Source: Pelomonas sp. BJYL3
Lineage (GTDB): Bacteria; Pseudomonadota; Gammaproteobacteria; Burkholderiales; Burkholderiaceae_C
DNA length: 64,000 nt
NCBI RefSeq assembly: GCF_027257975.1
Contig: NZ_JANZKX010000005.1
Coordinates: 124,001-188,000 of the forward strand
Direction of reading: 5' to 3'
Positions 52,596 to 60,363 of this stretch are shown piece by piece. Each line of letters starts with the position of its first letter. The stretch's first letter is position 1. A program made the translations under genes and the position numbers. The notes under the pieces are model-generated. The model worked only from the letters and a program-made list of their open reading frames with translations, had not been told where the DNA came from and searched no databases.

Positions 52596-55370
52596 TTGCT
52601 GGCAATTTCCAGAACGATTCTTGCCGCAGGCTTGGCGGCAGCCCTGCTTGGCGGCTGCGGCAGCAAGACGCCCGAGCAACACTTGACCGCCGCCAAGGCC
52701 ATGCTTGCCAAGAACGACGGCAAGAGTGCCGCGATTGAGCTGAAGAGCGCCCTGCAGGGCGACCCCTCCATGGCAGAAGCGCGGTTCCTGCTGGGGACCA
52801 CCTTGCTGGCGCAGGGGGACCCCATCAGCGCCCGGATCGAGCTGGAGAAGGCGCGTGAGCTTGGCTATCCCGCGGACCAGCTGGTGCCGCCGCTGGCCCG
52901 GGTCCTTTTCATTTACGGCGAGTATGAGAAGGTCATCAGCGAATTCTCCCGGACTCAGCTGGATGTGCCGGCCGCCCAGGCCGACCTGATGACCACCCTG
53001 GCCGAGTCGGCCTTGCTGCTGCGGCGCAAGGAATATGCCGAGCGCTTCATCCAGTCAGCGTTGAGCCTGGACGCCAAGCAACCGCGGACCCTGCTCGTGG
53101 CGGCCAATGTGGCCGGCTACAGCGGTGACTACGAGACGGCGCTGCAGCGCGTGTCCCAGGTGCTGGCCGACGAGCCCAAGAATGCCAAGGCCTGGCTGGC
53201 CAAGGCGGAGTTCCTGCGCTTCGGCTTGGGGCGTGACTCGGAATCCGTGGCGGCCTACGACCAGGCGCTTTCCCTGGACCCCAAGTCCGTCGGCGCGAAT
53301 GTGGGCCTGGCCACCTTCCGGCTCACCAAGGGTGAACTGGACGCTGCGCGCAAGCAGGTTGAGCTGATGCGCAAGGCCTTGCCAAACCATCCCCAGACCC
53401 GGTTTGTTGCTGCACTGGTGGCCCTGGAAGGCGGCGATCTGAAGCAAGCCAACGAGGAATCCCAGGCCATGCTGAAGCTCGGCCCGGAGGATGCCCGCTT
53501 CCTGCATCTGGCCGGTGCCATCGCTGCGCAGTCCGGTGCGCTGCTGGTCGCCGAGAAGTACCTCAGCCAGTCATTGAACCAATCTGCCGACAACCCTTCG
53601 GCACGCTTGCTGCTGGCTCACACCTTGCTCAAGGCGGGTGAGGCCGGCAAGGCCCTCAGTGCGCTGCAGCCCCTGATGGAGCAGCAGGGGCGCAGCCATG
53701 CGGCCATGGCGCTGGCGGGGCAGGCCCACCTCATGCAAGGGGAGACGGCCAAGGCTGTGGAGGCCTTCCGCAAGGCTGTCGAGCTGGACCCCAAGGATGT
53801 CCGCAGCAAGACGGCCCTGGCCGTGGTGGACTTGGAGAAAGGGCGCATCGATGAGGGGCTGGGCGCGCTGAAAGGCCTCGCCAGCAGTGATGCCACGGGC
53901 TATACCGCCGACCTCGCCCTGATCAGCGCGTTGCTGAGCCGAGGCGACTCCGCAGGTGCCCTGCAGGCGATTGCCCAACTGCAGCAGAAGCAGCCCAAGC
54001 TGGCTGACGCGCCTTATCTGCGGGGAAGCATCCAACTGAGGGCCAAGCAACTGGCTGAAGCGCGGGCTTCGTTTGAGCAGGCGTTGCAGCTGGCACCGGG
54101 GCATTTCCAGGCTGCCGTCGCCCTGGGACTGCTGGACGTCGATTCCGGACACATCACCGATGCCATCAAGCGCTTCGATGCGATGGTGGAAAAGGATCCC
54201 CGCAATATCCGCGCCCGCATGGCCGCCATCGAGCTGCGCGTCCGTGCTGGCGCCAGTGCCGCAGAGTACGAGCAGCAGCTGCAGGGGGCCATCAAGGCCT
54301 CGCCGGATGCGGCGGAGCCCAGGCTTGCTTTGATCCGTCACCGCATGGCGCAGGGCGATGTCAAACAAGGGTTGCAAGCTGCTCAGGAAGGGCTCAGTGC
54401 CATTCCCGACAGCGCCGAGATGCTGCTGGCCCTGGGGCAGGTGCAGGCACTCAGCGGGGACGTCAACCAGGCGGTCAGCACGCTGAACAAGCTGGTAGCC
54501 AAGATGCCGAATTCGCCGGACCCTTACCTGCGCATGGCTGAAGTGCATGCGCAGGTCAAGGATCTGCCTTCGGCAGCGCAGGACCTGCGACGGGCCATGG
54601 TGCTGGCGCCCCGCAATGTGGAGGTCGTGGGCAAGCTGGTCGCGGTGCAGGTGGCATTGGGCAAGTTTGCCGATGCCCGGGCTGCCTTGAAGGACATGGA
54701 AGTGGCGGGCACTGCAAAGCCGGTCGTCCTTGCGGCCTACGGCGACCTCGCTTACGCCCAGAAGGCCTGGCCCGAAGCGGCACGTCAGTACCGGGCTGCC
54801 CTGGATCTGCAGCGGGACGACGTGATGCTGGCCATCAAGCTGCACAGCGTGCTGCTCAAGGCAGGTCAGTCCGCTGAGGCGGCACGCCTGGCTTCCGCCT
54901 GGACCGGTTCGCACGCTCAGGATGCCCACTTCCTCAGTCACCTGGCTACGCAGGCATTGCAGGCGGGCAAGATGGCCGAGGCTGAATCCCTGTACAGACA
55001 GGTGCTTGCGATCGAGCCACGTCATTCGGCGGCGCTGAACAACCTGGCCTGGCTCCTGATGAAGACGGGCAAGTCCGGCGCCCTGGAGTTCGCCCAACGT
55101 GCGGTGCAGGTTCGTGATGATGTAGACGACTACTGGGACACCCTAGCCATGGTCTACCTGGCGGGCAAGGAGCCTGCCCGTGCTCTGGAGGCTGTTCGCA
55201 AGGCCGTCCAGCTGAATCCCTCGGGGCTCGCATCTCGGCTGCACCTGGCTCAGGCCATGCTGGAAACGGGCGACAAGAGCGGTGCCAAGGCGGAGCTGCT
55301 CAAGCTGGACGCGGCGCCCTTGACTGGCGAGCTCAAGCGCCTCAAGGACGAACTGCAGCGTCAACTCTGA
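52596..55370 (+). CDS. prsT: PEP-CTERM-system TPR lipoprotein PrsT
   Basis: The 924-residue protein starts at TTG, five bases behind AGGAGG. A lipoprotein signal ends in LLGGCGS, with the acylated Cys near residue 22. The rest is tandem tetratricopeptide repeats (for example AFRKAVELDPKDVRSKTALA, SLYRQVLAIEPRHSAALNNL, WLLMKTG). Proteins of this kind are restricted to XrtA loci and follow prsKR, here after 31 bp. It probably scaffolds export or sorting at the membrane. That role is inferred. Confidence 0.94.
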   Translation: MLAISRTILAAGLAAALLGGCGSKTPEQHLTAAKAMLAKNDGKSAAIELKSALQGDPSMAEARFLLGTTLLAQGDPISARIELEKARELGYPADQLVPPLARVLFIYGEYEKVISEFSRTQLDVPAAQADLMTTLAESALLLRRKEYAERFIQSALSLDAKQPRTLLVAANVAGYSGDYETALQRVSQVLADEPKNAKAWLAKAEFLRFGLGRDSESVAAYDQALSLDPKSVGANVGLATFRLTKGELDAARKQVELMRKALPNHPQTRFVAALVALEGGDLKQANEESQAMLKLGPEDARFLHLAGAIAAQSGALLVAEKYLSQSLNQSADNPSARLLLAHTLLKAGEAGKALSALQPLMEQQGRSHAAMALAGQAHLMQGETAKAVEAFRKAVELDPKDVRSKTALAVVDLEKGRIDEGLGALKGLASSDATGYTADLALISALLSRGDSAGALQAIAQLQQKQPKLADAPYLRGSIQLRAKQLAEARASFEQALQLAPGHFQAAVALGLLDVDSGHITDAIKRFDAMVEKDPRNIRARMAAIELRVRAGASAAEYEQQLQGAIKASPDAAEPRLALIRHRMAQGDVKQGLQAAQEGLSAIPDSAEMLLALGQVQALSGDVNQAVSTLNKLVAKMPNSPDPYLRMAEVHAQVKDLPSAAQDLRRAMVLAPRNVEVVGKLVAVQVALGKFADARAALKDMEVAGTAKPVVLAAYGDLAYAQKAWPEAARQYRAALDLQRDDVMLAIKLHSVLLKAGQSAEAARLASAWTGSHAQDAHFLSHLATQALQAGKMAEAESLYRQVLAIEPRHSAALNNLAWLLMKTGKSGALEFAQRAVQVRDDVDDYWDTLAMVYLAGKEPARALEAVRKAVQLNPSGLASRLHLAQAMLETGDKSGAKAELLKLDAAPLTGELKRLKDELQRQL

Positions 55371-55406
55371 ATCAGCGAAGCGGAGGGCAAGACTTGACCG
55401 CGCTCG

Positions 55407-55422
55407 TGGCGGCCTTCTTGCA
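55407..55422 (+). promoter_or_regulatory. Sigma-54 (-24/-12) promoter candidate for the acyltransferase
   Basis: TGGCGGCCTTCTTGCA has TGGC at -24 and a perfect TTGCA at -12, with GG and GC separated by exactly 10 bp (55408-55409 and 55420-55421). The ATG at 55475 would have a leader of about 40 nt containing AGGGAGGA. Three inner -24 positions deviate from consensus. Confidence 0.5.
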
Positions 55423-55474
55423 GTAAGCTGCATCAGGCTCAGGCCTCGACGAGGCTTGGCAGGGAGGAACGTTC

Positions 55475-56764
55475 ATGGCCGCAATCAAGCGATCAAGTCT
55501 GCGCAAACGTCTGCACACGGGCCTGCGTGCCTTGTTCGGTGGACTGCCCAGGGACTGGCGATTTGCGGTCTATCGCCGCATGGTGGATTGCGACCCGCAG
55601 CCAGACTCCCGGCTGCAGCTGAAGATCGCTGAAACCCAGGAAGAGTTGGAAGCCTGCTTCCGCATTCTTCATGACGCCTATGTGGCTGCCGGCTTCATGA
55701 AGCCGGATCCCTCCGGCATGCGCATCACGATCTACCACGCGCTGCCGACCACCACCACCATATGCGCCAAGTGGGATGGCAGGGTGGTGGGGACGATCTC
55801 CATGATCCGGGAAGGCGTCTTCGGATTCCCGCTCCAAAGCGTGTTCGATCTTGCCGGGGTGCGCCGCAAGCGCGGCAACATCGCCGAGATCTCTGCGCTC
55901 GCCGTGCATCCGGATTTCCGCAAGACGGGCGGGGCCGTGCTCTTCCCCCTCATGAAATTCATGCACCAGTACTGCACGGAGTATTTTGATACCCGGCATC
56001 TGGTCATCGCGGTCAATCCCGACAAGATCGAACTGTACGAAGCCCTGTTGTTCTTTGAGCGTCTGCAGGCGCGCACGGTCGATGCCTATGACTTTGCGAA
56101 CGGTGCACCCGCGGTGGGGGCCACCCTGGATCTCAGCCAGGCAGAGGCGCTGTTCCGGGCGGTGTACCAGTTCCGGCCCCTGCGCAAGAACCTTCACCAC
56201 TTCTTCTATCGCCAGTCGCTGGACAACATCATCTTGCCCAGCCGTCGCTATTTCACGACCAATGATCCGGTGCTGACCCCTGCATTGCTGGACCACTTCT
56301 TCAACCAGCGAAGTCCGGTCCTGCAAGGCCTCGATGATCGCAAGAAGGCTCTGCTCTGGTCCATCTACAACACCCCCGAGTACCGCCAGGTGCTCCCCAT
56401 GCTGGCTGGTCAGGCGCTGGAGCATCATCCGCTCCGGCAGCATCAGCGGTATTCGATTCGGTGCCCCGCGGAAATGCGACTGGTGTCGGCTACTGGCGAG
56501 CGCGTCTGTGTGCTGGACATCATCGAGATTTCCGCGGCCGGCTTCCAGGCCCGTTGCGGGAATGACTTGGCGCTGGAAGTCACTGGTGATGTGGTGGTCG
56601 ATCTCGGCGAGCATGAGCGCGCCAGGTTGCGAGCTCAGGTCGTGCGCAAGCGCGAAAGCGAGCAAGGTCGCTTCTTCGGCTTCAAACTGGTGGAAGAGCC
56701 TGATGCGCCCTGGCGCAATTGCGTTGCTGCCTTCGAAACCGGGCAGACGCATCGAGATTTGTGA
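55475..56764 (+). CDS. FeeM-like N-acyl amino acid synthase fused to a PilZ-like domain
   Basis: The 429-residue protein has an N-terminal GNAT-fold acyltransferase of the PEP-CTERM-associated type (residues 45-200): ETQEELEACFRILHDAYVAA, GRVVGTISMIREG, AEISALAVHPDFRKTGGAVL. Such enzymes join long acyl chains from acyl carrier protein to amino acids, and have been reported with PEP-CTERM systems. The last 105 residues look like PilZ: RYSIR (RxxxR, about 326-330) then DIIEISAAGFQAR (x-x-S-x-x-G), which would bind cyclic di-GMP. The fusion predicts c-di-GMP control of lipid synthesis. It lies 104 bp after prsT behind its own promoter candidate. Confidence 0.85.
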   Translation: MAAIKRSSLRKRLHTGLRALFGGLPRDWRFAVYRRMVDCDPQPDSRLQLKIAETQEELEACFRILHDAYVAAGFMKPDPSGMRITIYHALPTTTTICAKWDGRVVGTISMIREGVFGFPLQSVFDLAGVRRKRGNIAEISALAVHPDFRKTGGAVLFPLMKFMHQYCTEYFDTRHLVIAVNPDKIELYEALLFFERLQARTVDAYDFANGAPAVGATLDLSQAEALFRAVYQFRPLRKNLHHFFYRQSLDNIILPSRRYFTTNDPVLTPALLDHFFNQRSPVLQGLDDRKKALLWSIYNTPEYRQVLPMLAGQALEHHPLRQHQRYSIRCPAEMRLVSATGERVCVLDIIEISAAGFQARCGNDLALEVTGDVVVDLGEHERARLRAQVVRKRESEQGRFFGFKLVEEPDAPWRNCVAAFETGQTHRDL

Positions 56765-57010
56765 AGCGCCTTAAACCGTGGCCTCCGACCAAACGGGATG
56801 GCGCATGCTCGCGGCGAGGTTCTGCGTAGCCCAACTGGGCGCTGTGGTGGGACCTTGTTTGGTCGCCATATGCCGGCTGGATGGGGCCGGCGGCCGGCCT
56901 AGCAGTCACGCACCAGGGCCAGCCGATGTCTGCGGATGCGATGTCTGCGGTGCTGGACCCACGAAAAAGGGGTGCCATCGGCACCCCTTCGTCTTGGTCA
57001 GCGAAGCTGA
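56765..57010. other. 246-bp gap between convergent genes
   Basis: It contains the minus-strand terminator at 56964-56988 and otherwise GC-rich spacer. No gene is supported. Confidence 0.6.
56964..56988 (-). terminator. Terminator of the PEP-CTERM gene
   Basis: On the minus strand AGGGGTGCC-GAT-GGCACCCCT (56988-56968) runs into TTTTT. It lies 22 bp after the PEP-CTERM stop codon. Confidence 0.92.
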
Positions 57011-57826
57011 TTACTTCTTGGCGCTGCGGCGACGGGCCACGCCCAGACCCAGCAGAGCGACGCCAGCCAGGGCGATGCTTGCGGGTTCGGGGATGTCACG
57101 CACCAGGTAGGCGTCGCCACCGGACGTTGCCGTTGCCGTGATGCAAGTGGCCGATGCATCGAAGGAGCACTTGGCCGGGCCGGTCGTCGACGAAATGAAG
57201 TTATTGGTGACGGTCTGGAACAAAACCTTGCCCGAAGCCATGTCCGAAGCCAGGCTATTGCCCAGGCTGTCCTTGATGGAGAAGCCGGGGTTCAGGATGT
57301 TCAGCACCATGGCCAGCAGGGTGGAATCGCCATTCACGCCGCCGATCACTGTCGTCGACGAAGCGTTGCCGCCCAGGCCGATGATCGAACCGGACGCGTA
57401 GGTCGGGCCACCGTCTTGACCGATCGAGAACATGCCCGAGGTGAAGGTGTAGTGGAAGCCGCCACCCGGGTTCAGAGAGGTCACCTTGCCAGCGACGTTG
57501 CTGAAGCTGATGATCAGATCATCACCCAGGGACTTCGGAGAACCCGTGTCACCTGCACCAACAGTGTTTTCCTTGGTATAGGTCACGCTGTAGATGGTGC
57601 CGGTCTCAGTGAAGCGGGCGCCAACGAAGGCTTGACCCAGACCGTTGACTTCTTGCTGAACCTGGGCGTCTCCGCTGGCCAAGTTGAGGCGACCAATTTG
57701 GGACTTGCTGGTCGAGGGCGTGGTCAGCTGCCAGCCATCCAGCACCACGTAGCCTGCGGAAGCCGAAGCGCTTGCTGCGACCAGGGCTGCTGCGGCAGCG
57801 GTGCGCACGATGTGCTTGAAGTTCAT
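57011..57826 (-). CDS. PEP-CTERM sorting-domain protein
   Basis: The 271-residue exported protein has a signal peptide (MNFKHIVRTAAAAALVAASA, cleavage near ASAS-AG), a Ser/Thr/Gly-rich beta-type mature region with one Cys pair (KCSFDASATC) and the sorting tail DIPEPASIALAGVALLGLGV followed by ARRRSAKK: the PEP motif, a membrane helix and a basic end, the substrate of exosortase XrtA. I chose ATG 57826 behind GGAGAG; an upstream ATG at 57934 would put the signal peptide internally. The gene has its own sigma-54 promoter and terminator. The exosortase gene itself is not in this window. Confidence 0.94.
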   Translation of the reverse strand: MNFKHIVRTAAAAALVAASASASAGYVVLDGWQLTTPSTSKSQIGRLNLASGDAQVQQEVNGLGQAFVGARFTETGTIYSVTYTKENTVGAGDTGSPKSLGDDLIISFSNVAGKVTSLNPGGGFHYTFTSGMFSIGQDGGPTYASGSIIGLGGNASSTTVIGGVNGDSTLLAMVLNILNPGFSIKDSLGNSLASDMASGKVLFQTVTNNFISSTTGPAKCSFDASATCITATATSGGDAYLVRDIPEPASIALAGVALLGLGVARRRSAKK

Positions 57827-57893
57827 GTTTCTCTCCATTCCTTGTTTCAGGTTGGTCAGCTGTGTGATTCGCTGAGCCGCCTGCGGTTCTATG

Positions 57894-57909
57894 AGCAAGC
57901 CCTGTGCCA
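57894..57909 (-). promoter_or_regulatory. Sigma-54 (-24/-12) promoter of the PEP-CTERM gene
   Basis: On the minus strand TGGCACAGGGCTTGCT matches TGGCAC-N5-TTGCT completely, with GG-N10-GC spacing. Transcription would begin about 12 bp downstream, leaving a leader of about 55 nt to the ATG at 57826 with GGAGAG. This is the strongest promoter match in the locus. Confidence 0.85.
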
Positions 57910-57945
57910 GAGATGGGAATTTCATAAAAATCAATAGCTTGCGTC

Positions 57946-57970
57946 GTTCAATTTTTGCTGAACTGGTTCA
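57946..57970 (-). promoter_or_regulatory. Candidate activator site upstream of the sigma-54 promoter
   Basis: The half-site TGAAC/GTTCA occurs three times: GTTCA (57946-57950), TGAAC (57959-57963), GTTCA (57966-57970). The last two form the palindrome TGAAC-TG-GTTCA. The cluster is 37-61 bp upstream of the -24 element, a normal distance for an NtrC-type activator such as PrsR. Confidence 0.4.
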
Positions 57971-58014
57971 AGGGGCGGGAGTTGTAAAGCGCGCCGACAT
58001 GCCTGTCGCGAGCT

Positions 58015-59085
58015 TCAGACCTGCAATGACGACAAAGGGCGCCGAATCGAGCGAGCTTTCGCAGCCGGGCCATGTCCCACTCGCCCCATGAAGATGGCCC
58101 GTTCGGCCAGATCAGTGCCCAGCAGGCGCTCCATCCGGCCGCGGATGTCGTGAGCCATTGGCATGGCGTGTGCAGACCGGGAGAAATGGCGGCTCTCGCG
58201 CGAATACCTGCTAAATACCAGCGGAGTGACCTCGGGTTGCAGCTGTAAGCTCAGCGCGCTGGCCTGGAGCCAGAAGCGTTGAATGGCGCGCCCCGCCTCC
58301 ACATAGTCCTGTGGATCGCGTGCTGGCCTGGAGGCGTGGATCACGAAATGTGCGGCGCAGCAAATGGACGGCACGAAATCCAGTTCGATGCGCGGTGCCC
58401 AGGTGCCCGCCAGAAAGGTGTTGAAAAACTTGACACGCTGCCAGCTCTTCATCACCTGGCGCATCAGCAGCACGGTGCCGGGGCTGGCGCCCAGTGCCTG
58501 GTCGGGGACTTTGTCGGTGCTGAATTGCGCATGCCACTCAATGATGTCCCGATGGACCTCATAGGCTTCCTCGATGGTCAAGCGCAATTTGGCGGAGTGA
58601 AACAGCAGCTTGGCTGTCTTCAGGCGCTCAAAGCGCTGGTCGAGCCAATGCACGGCCATACCCTCGGGAAGACAGGACTGGAGCGCAGATTTCTCCTGCG
58701 CGGTGAGGGGCGTGCGGTGCAGGGGGCGTCGTTGCACGCTGCGCTTCTCGATCTGGGCGGCCAATTCCTGCTGGCTGGGGGCGTCTGCAGGATGGATGCT
58801 GATGTCAAAGCGCGGCCTGGGCTCATCGCTGAAGTCCAGCTGGTCGATGTTCATGCGCCAGCCCTTGCTGGCAGCAGCAATTGAGAATGTCTCCAGCCAG
58901 GTGCCGAAACTGATCTGGCTAGGGTGGCCGTCCAGGTCATAGACGCAATGATCTCGCGTATCGAAACCATGGACGCGCAGCTGCCGATCGCCCAGCTTCT
59001 CGAAGCGCCAAGGCTGGGTGTTGTCCCCACTCGGGGCCCATCGGGCCATGTCCAGCAATCGGTCCAGCATATCGGGCTCAGTCAT
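58015..59085 (-). CDS. Nitroreductase-like flavoprotein
   Basis: The 356-residue protein has the FMN-binding start of the family, LLDMARWAPSGDNTQPWRF (residues 10-28), and a late FMN loop region (RAIFMGRVGHGPAAKARSIR). The middle is longer than in small NfsB-type enzymes. No signal peptide or membrane segment is seen. It is read divergently from the ThiF-like gene with 155 bp between them (ribosome binding site GGGAGA). Substrate is unknown. Beside an adenylyltransferase and an N-acyl amino acid synthase, a reductive or oxidative step on a lipidic or peptide product is a reasonable inference. Confidence 0.85.
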   Translation of the reverse strand: MTEPDMLDRLLDMARWAPSGDNTQPWRFEKLGDRQLRVHGFDTRDHCVYDLDGHPSQISFGTWLETFSIAAASKGWRMNIDQLDFSDEPRPRFDISIHPADAPSQQELAAQIEKRSVQRRPLHRTPLTAQEKSALQSCLPEGMAVHWLDQRFERLKTAKLLFHSAKLRLTIEEAYEVHRDIIEWHAQFSTDKVPDQALGASPGTVLLMRQVMKSWQRVKFFNTFLAGTWAPRIELDFVPSICCAAHFVIHASRPARDPQDYVEAGRAIQRFWLQASALSLQLQPEVTPLVFSRYSRESRHFSRSAHAMPMAHDIRGRMERLLGTDLAERAIFMGRVGHGPAAKARSIRRPLSSLQV

Positions 59086-59240
59086 TCAAGTCTCCCTGTT
59101 GGCGAATTGCCGGGTCTTCTGGAATCTTGACATAGCTTCCGAAGATTGGCGCAAACTGGCGGGCGGTGGTGGTTGGTCCAAAGCTTGGCTCAGAATGCAG
59201 CGAGGCACGCGCCCCGTGCGGGGTGATCAGGGAAGAACAT

Positions 59241-60116
59241 ATGCAAGAACAGTCCGGATTCGATTACGGCAAGGCTTTTTCCCGAAATATCGGGTGGGTG
59301 ACTGAAGTCGAGCAGCAGAAGTTGAGGCGATCCACCGTGGCGATTGCCGGGCAGGGCGGGGTAGGGGGGGCGCACGCCCTGACGCTCGCGCGCCTGGGAA
59401 TCGGCGGCTTCCGCCTGGCCGACTTCGATGAATTCGAGGTGCACAACTTCAATCGGCAGGTCGGTTCTTCCATGGAAACGATCGGCAGGCCAAAGGTTGA
59501 TGTCATGGGTGAGATGGTGCGAAGCATCAACCCGGAGGCGGACGTTCGCTGCTTTGAGCAAGGTGTCAACGAGGACAACGTCGCGGCTTTCCTGGACGGG
59601 GTGGATGTCTATGTCGATGGCATCGACTTCTTCGCCGTCGATGCCCGTCGCCTGCTTTTTGCTGAATGCGCACGCCGTGGCATTCCTGCGCTCACGGCTG
59701 CCCCGCTGGGCATGGGAGTGGCGCTGCTGTATTTCAAGCCTGGCGCCATGAGTTTCGAAGAATATTTCAAGGTCGATGGCCAGCCTCGCCAGGAGCAATA
59801 TGCCCGTTTCATCGCCGGGCTTTCACCAGCCATGCTGCAGCGGCCTTATCTGGTGGAGCCGCTGGCTGTCAACTTTGCCGAGCGCAAGGGGCCGTCGACC
59901 ATGATGGCCTGCGATCTTTGCGCTGGCGTGATGGGAACTTCCGTGCTGAAGGTGCTGCTGGGCCGGGGTGAGCTGCGCCCGGCACCCTGGGCCATGCAGT
60001 TTGATGCCTACCGCCAGAAACTCAGCTATACCTGGCGCCCAGGAGGGAATGGCAACCCCTTGCAGAAACTCCTGATGATGTTCATTCGGCCCGTACTGCG
60101 CGGCACAAACTCGTAA
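59241..60116 (+). CDS. ThiF/MoeB/E1-like adenylyltransferase
   Basis: The 291-residue protein contains the E1 nucleotide-binding fold: VAIAGQGGVGGAHALTLARL (about residues 33-52), LADFDEFEVHNFNRQ with the Asp, Asn and Arg that contact ATP (about 60-74), and DGIDFFAVDARR. A single CDLC pair near residue 222 replaces the usual two zinc CxxC motifs. Such enzymes adenylate a C-terminal or free carboxylate. No ubiquitin-like or ThiS-like partner is encoded nearby, so it is unlikely to be a thiamin or molybdopterin enzyme. The upstream extension to 59166 is non-homologous. Confidence 0.88.
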   Translation: MQEQSGFDYGKAFSRNIGWVTEVEQQKLRRSTVAIAGQGGVGGAHALTLARLGIGGFRLADFDEFEVHNFNRQVGSSMETIGRPKVDVMGEMVRSINPEADVRCFEQGVNEDNVAAFLDGVDVYVDGIDFFAVDARRLLFAECARRGIPALTAAPLGMGVALLYFKPGAMSFEEYFKVDGQPRQEQYARFIAGLSPAMLQRPYLVEPLAVNFAERKGPSTMMACDLCAGVMGTSVLKVLLGRGELRPAPWAMQFDAYRQKLSYTWRPGGNGNPLQKLLMMFIRPVLRGTNS

Positions 60117-60306
60117 GCACTTGTGAGTGCCAGGCGTGCCGCACTCATACGAGGGATGGGCATGGCGCGGCGACTGGTGTGCAATCTCCGCCTGGGAAAA
60201 TGGCCCTTGACGGATGCTGGCGGTCGCCGGTGCCGATGAGGCTTGCGGGAATGCTTGCGGGCTGTCGGCGCCCCTATGGCATGATGACTTGCCGGGTACG
60301 TTGGCT

Positions 60307-60322
60307 TGGCACGCGGTGCGCT
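60307..60322 (+). promoter_or_regulatory. Sigma-54 (-24/-12) promoter candidate for the export operon
   Basis: TGGCACGCGGTGCGCT has a perfect TGGCACG at -24 and GCGCT in place of TTGCT at -12, with correct GG-N10-GC spacing. The ATG at 60364 would have a leader of about 30 nt. The -12 deviation lowers confidence. Confidence 0.5.
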
Positions 60323-60363
60323 CAGTCATCCCTTTCTGAAGATCAGCGAAGAAGGACAGCTCT

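Noticed and set aside
60277-60292. TGGCATG...TTGC string upstream of the export lipoprotein
   Set aside because: GG and GC are separated by 11 rather than 10 bp, and the element at 60307 has the right spacing and distance.
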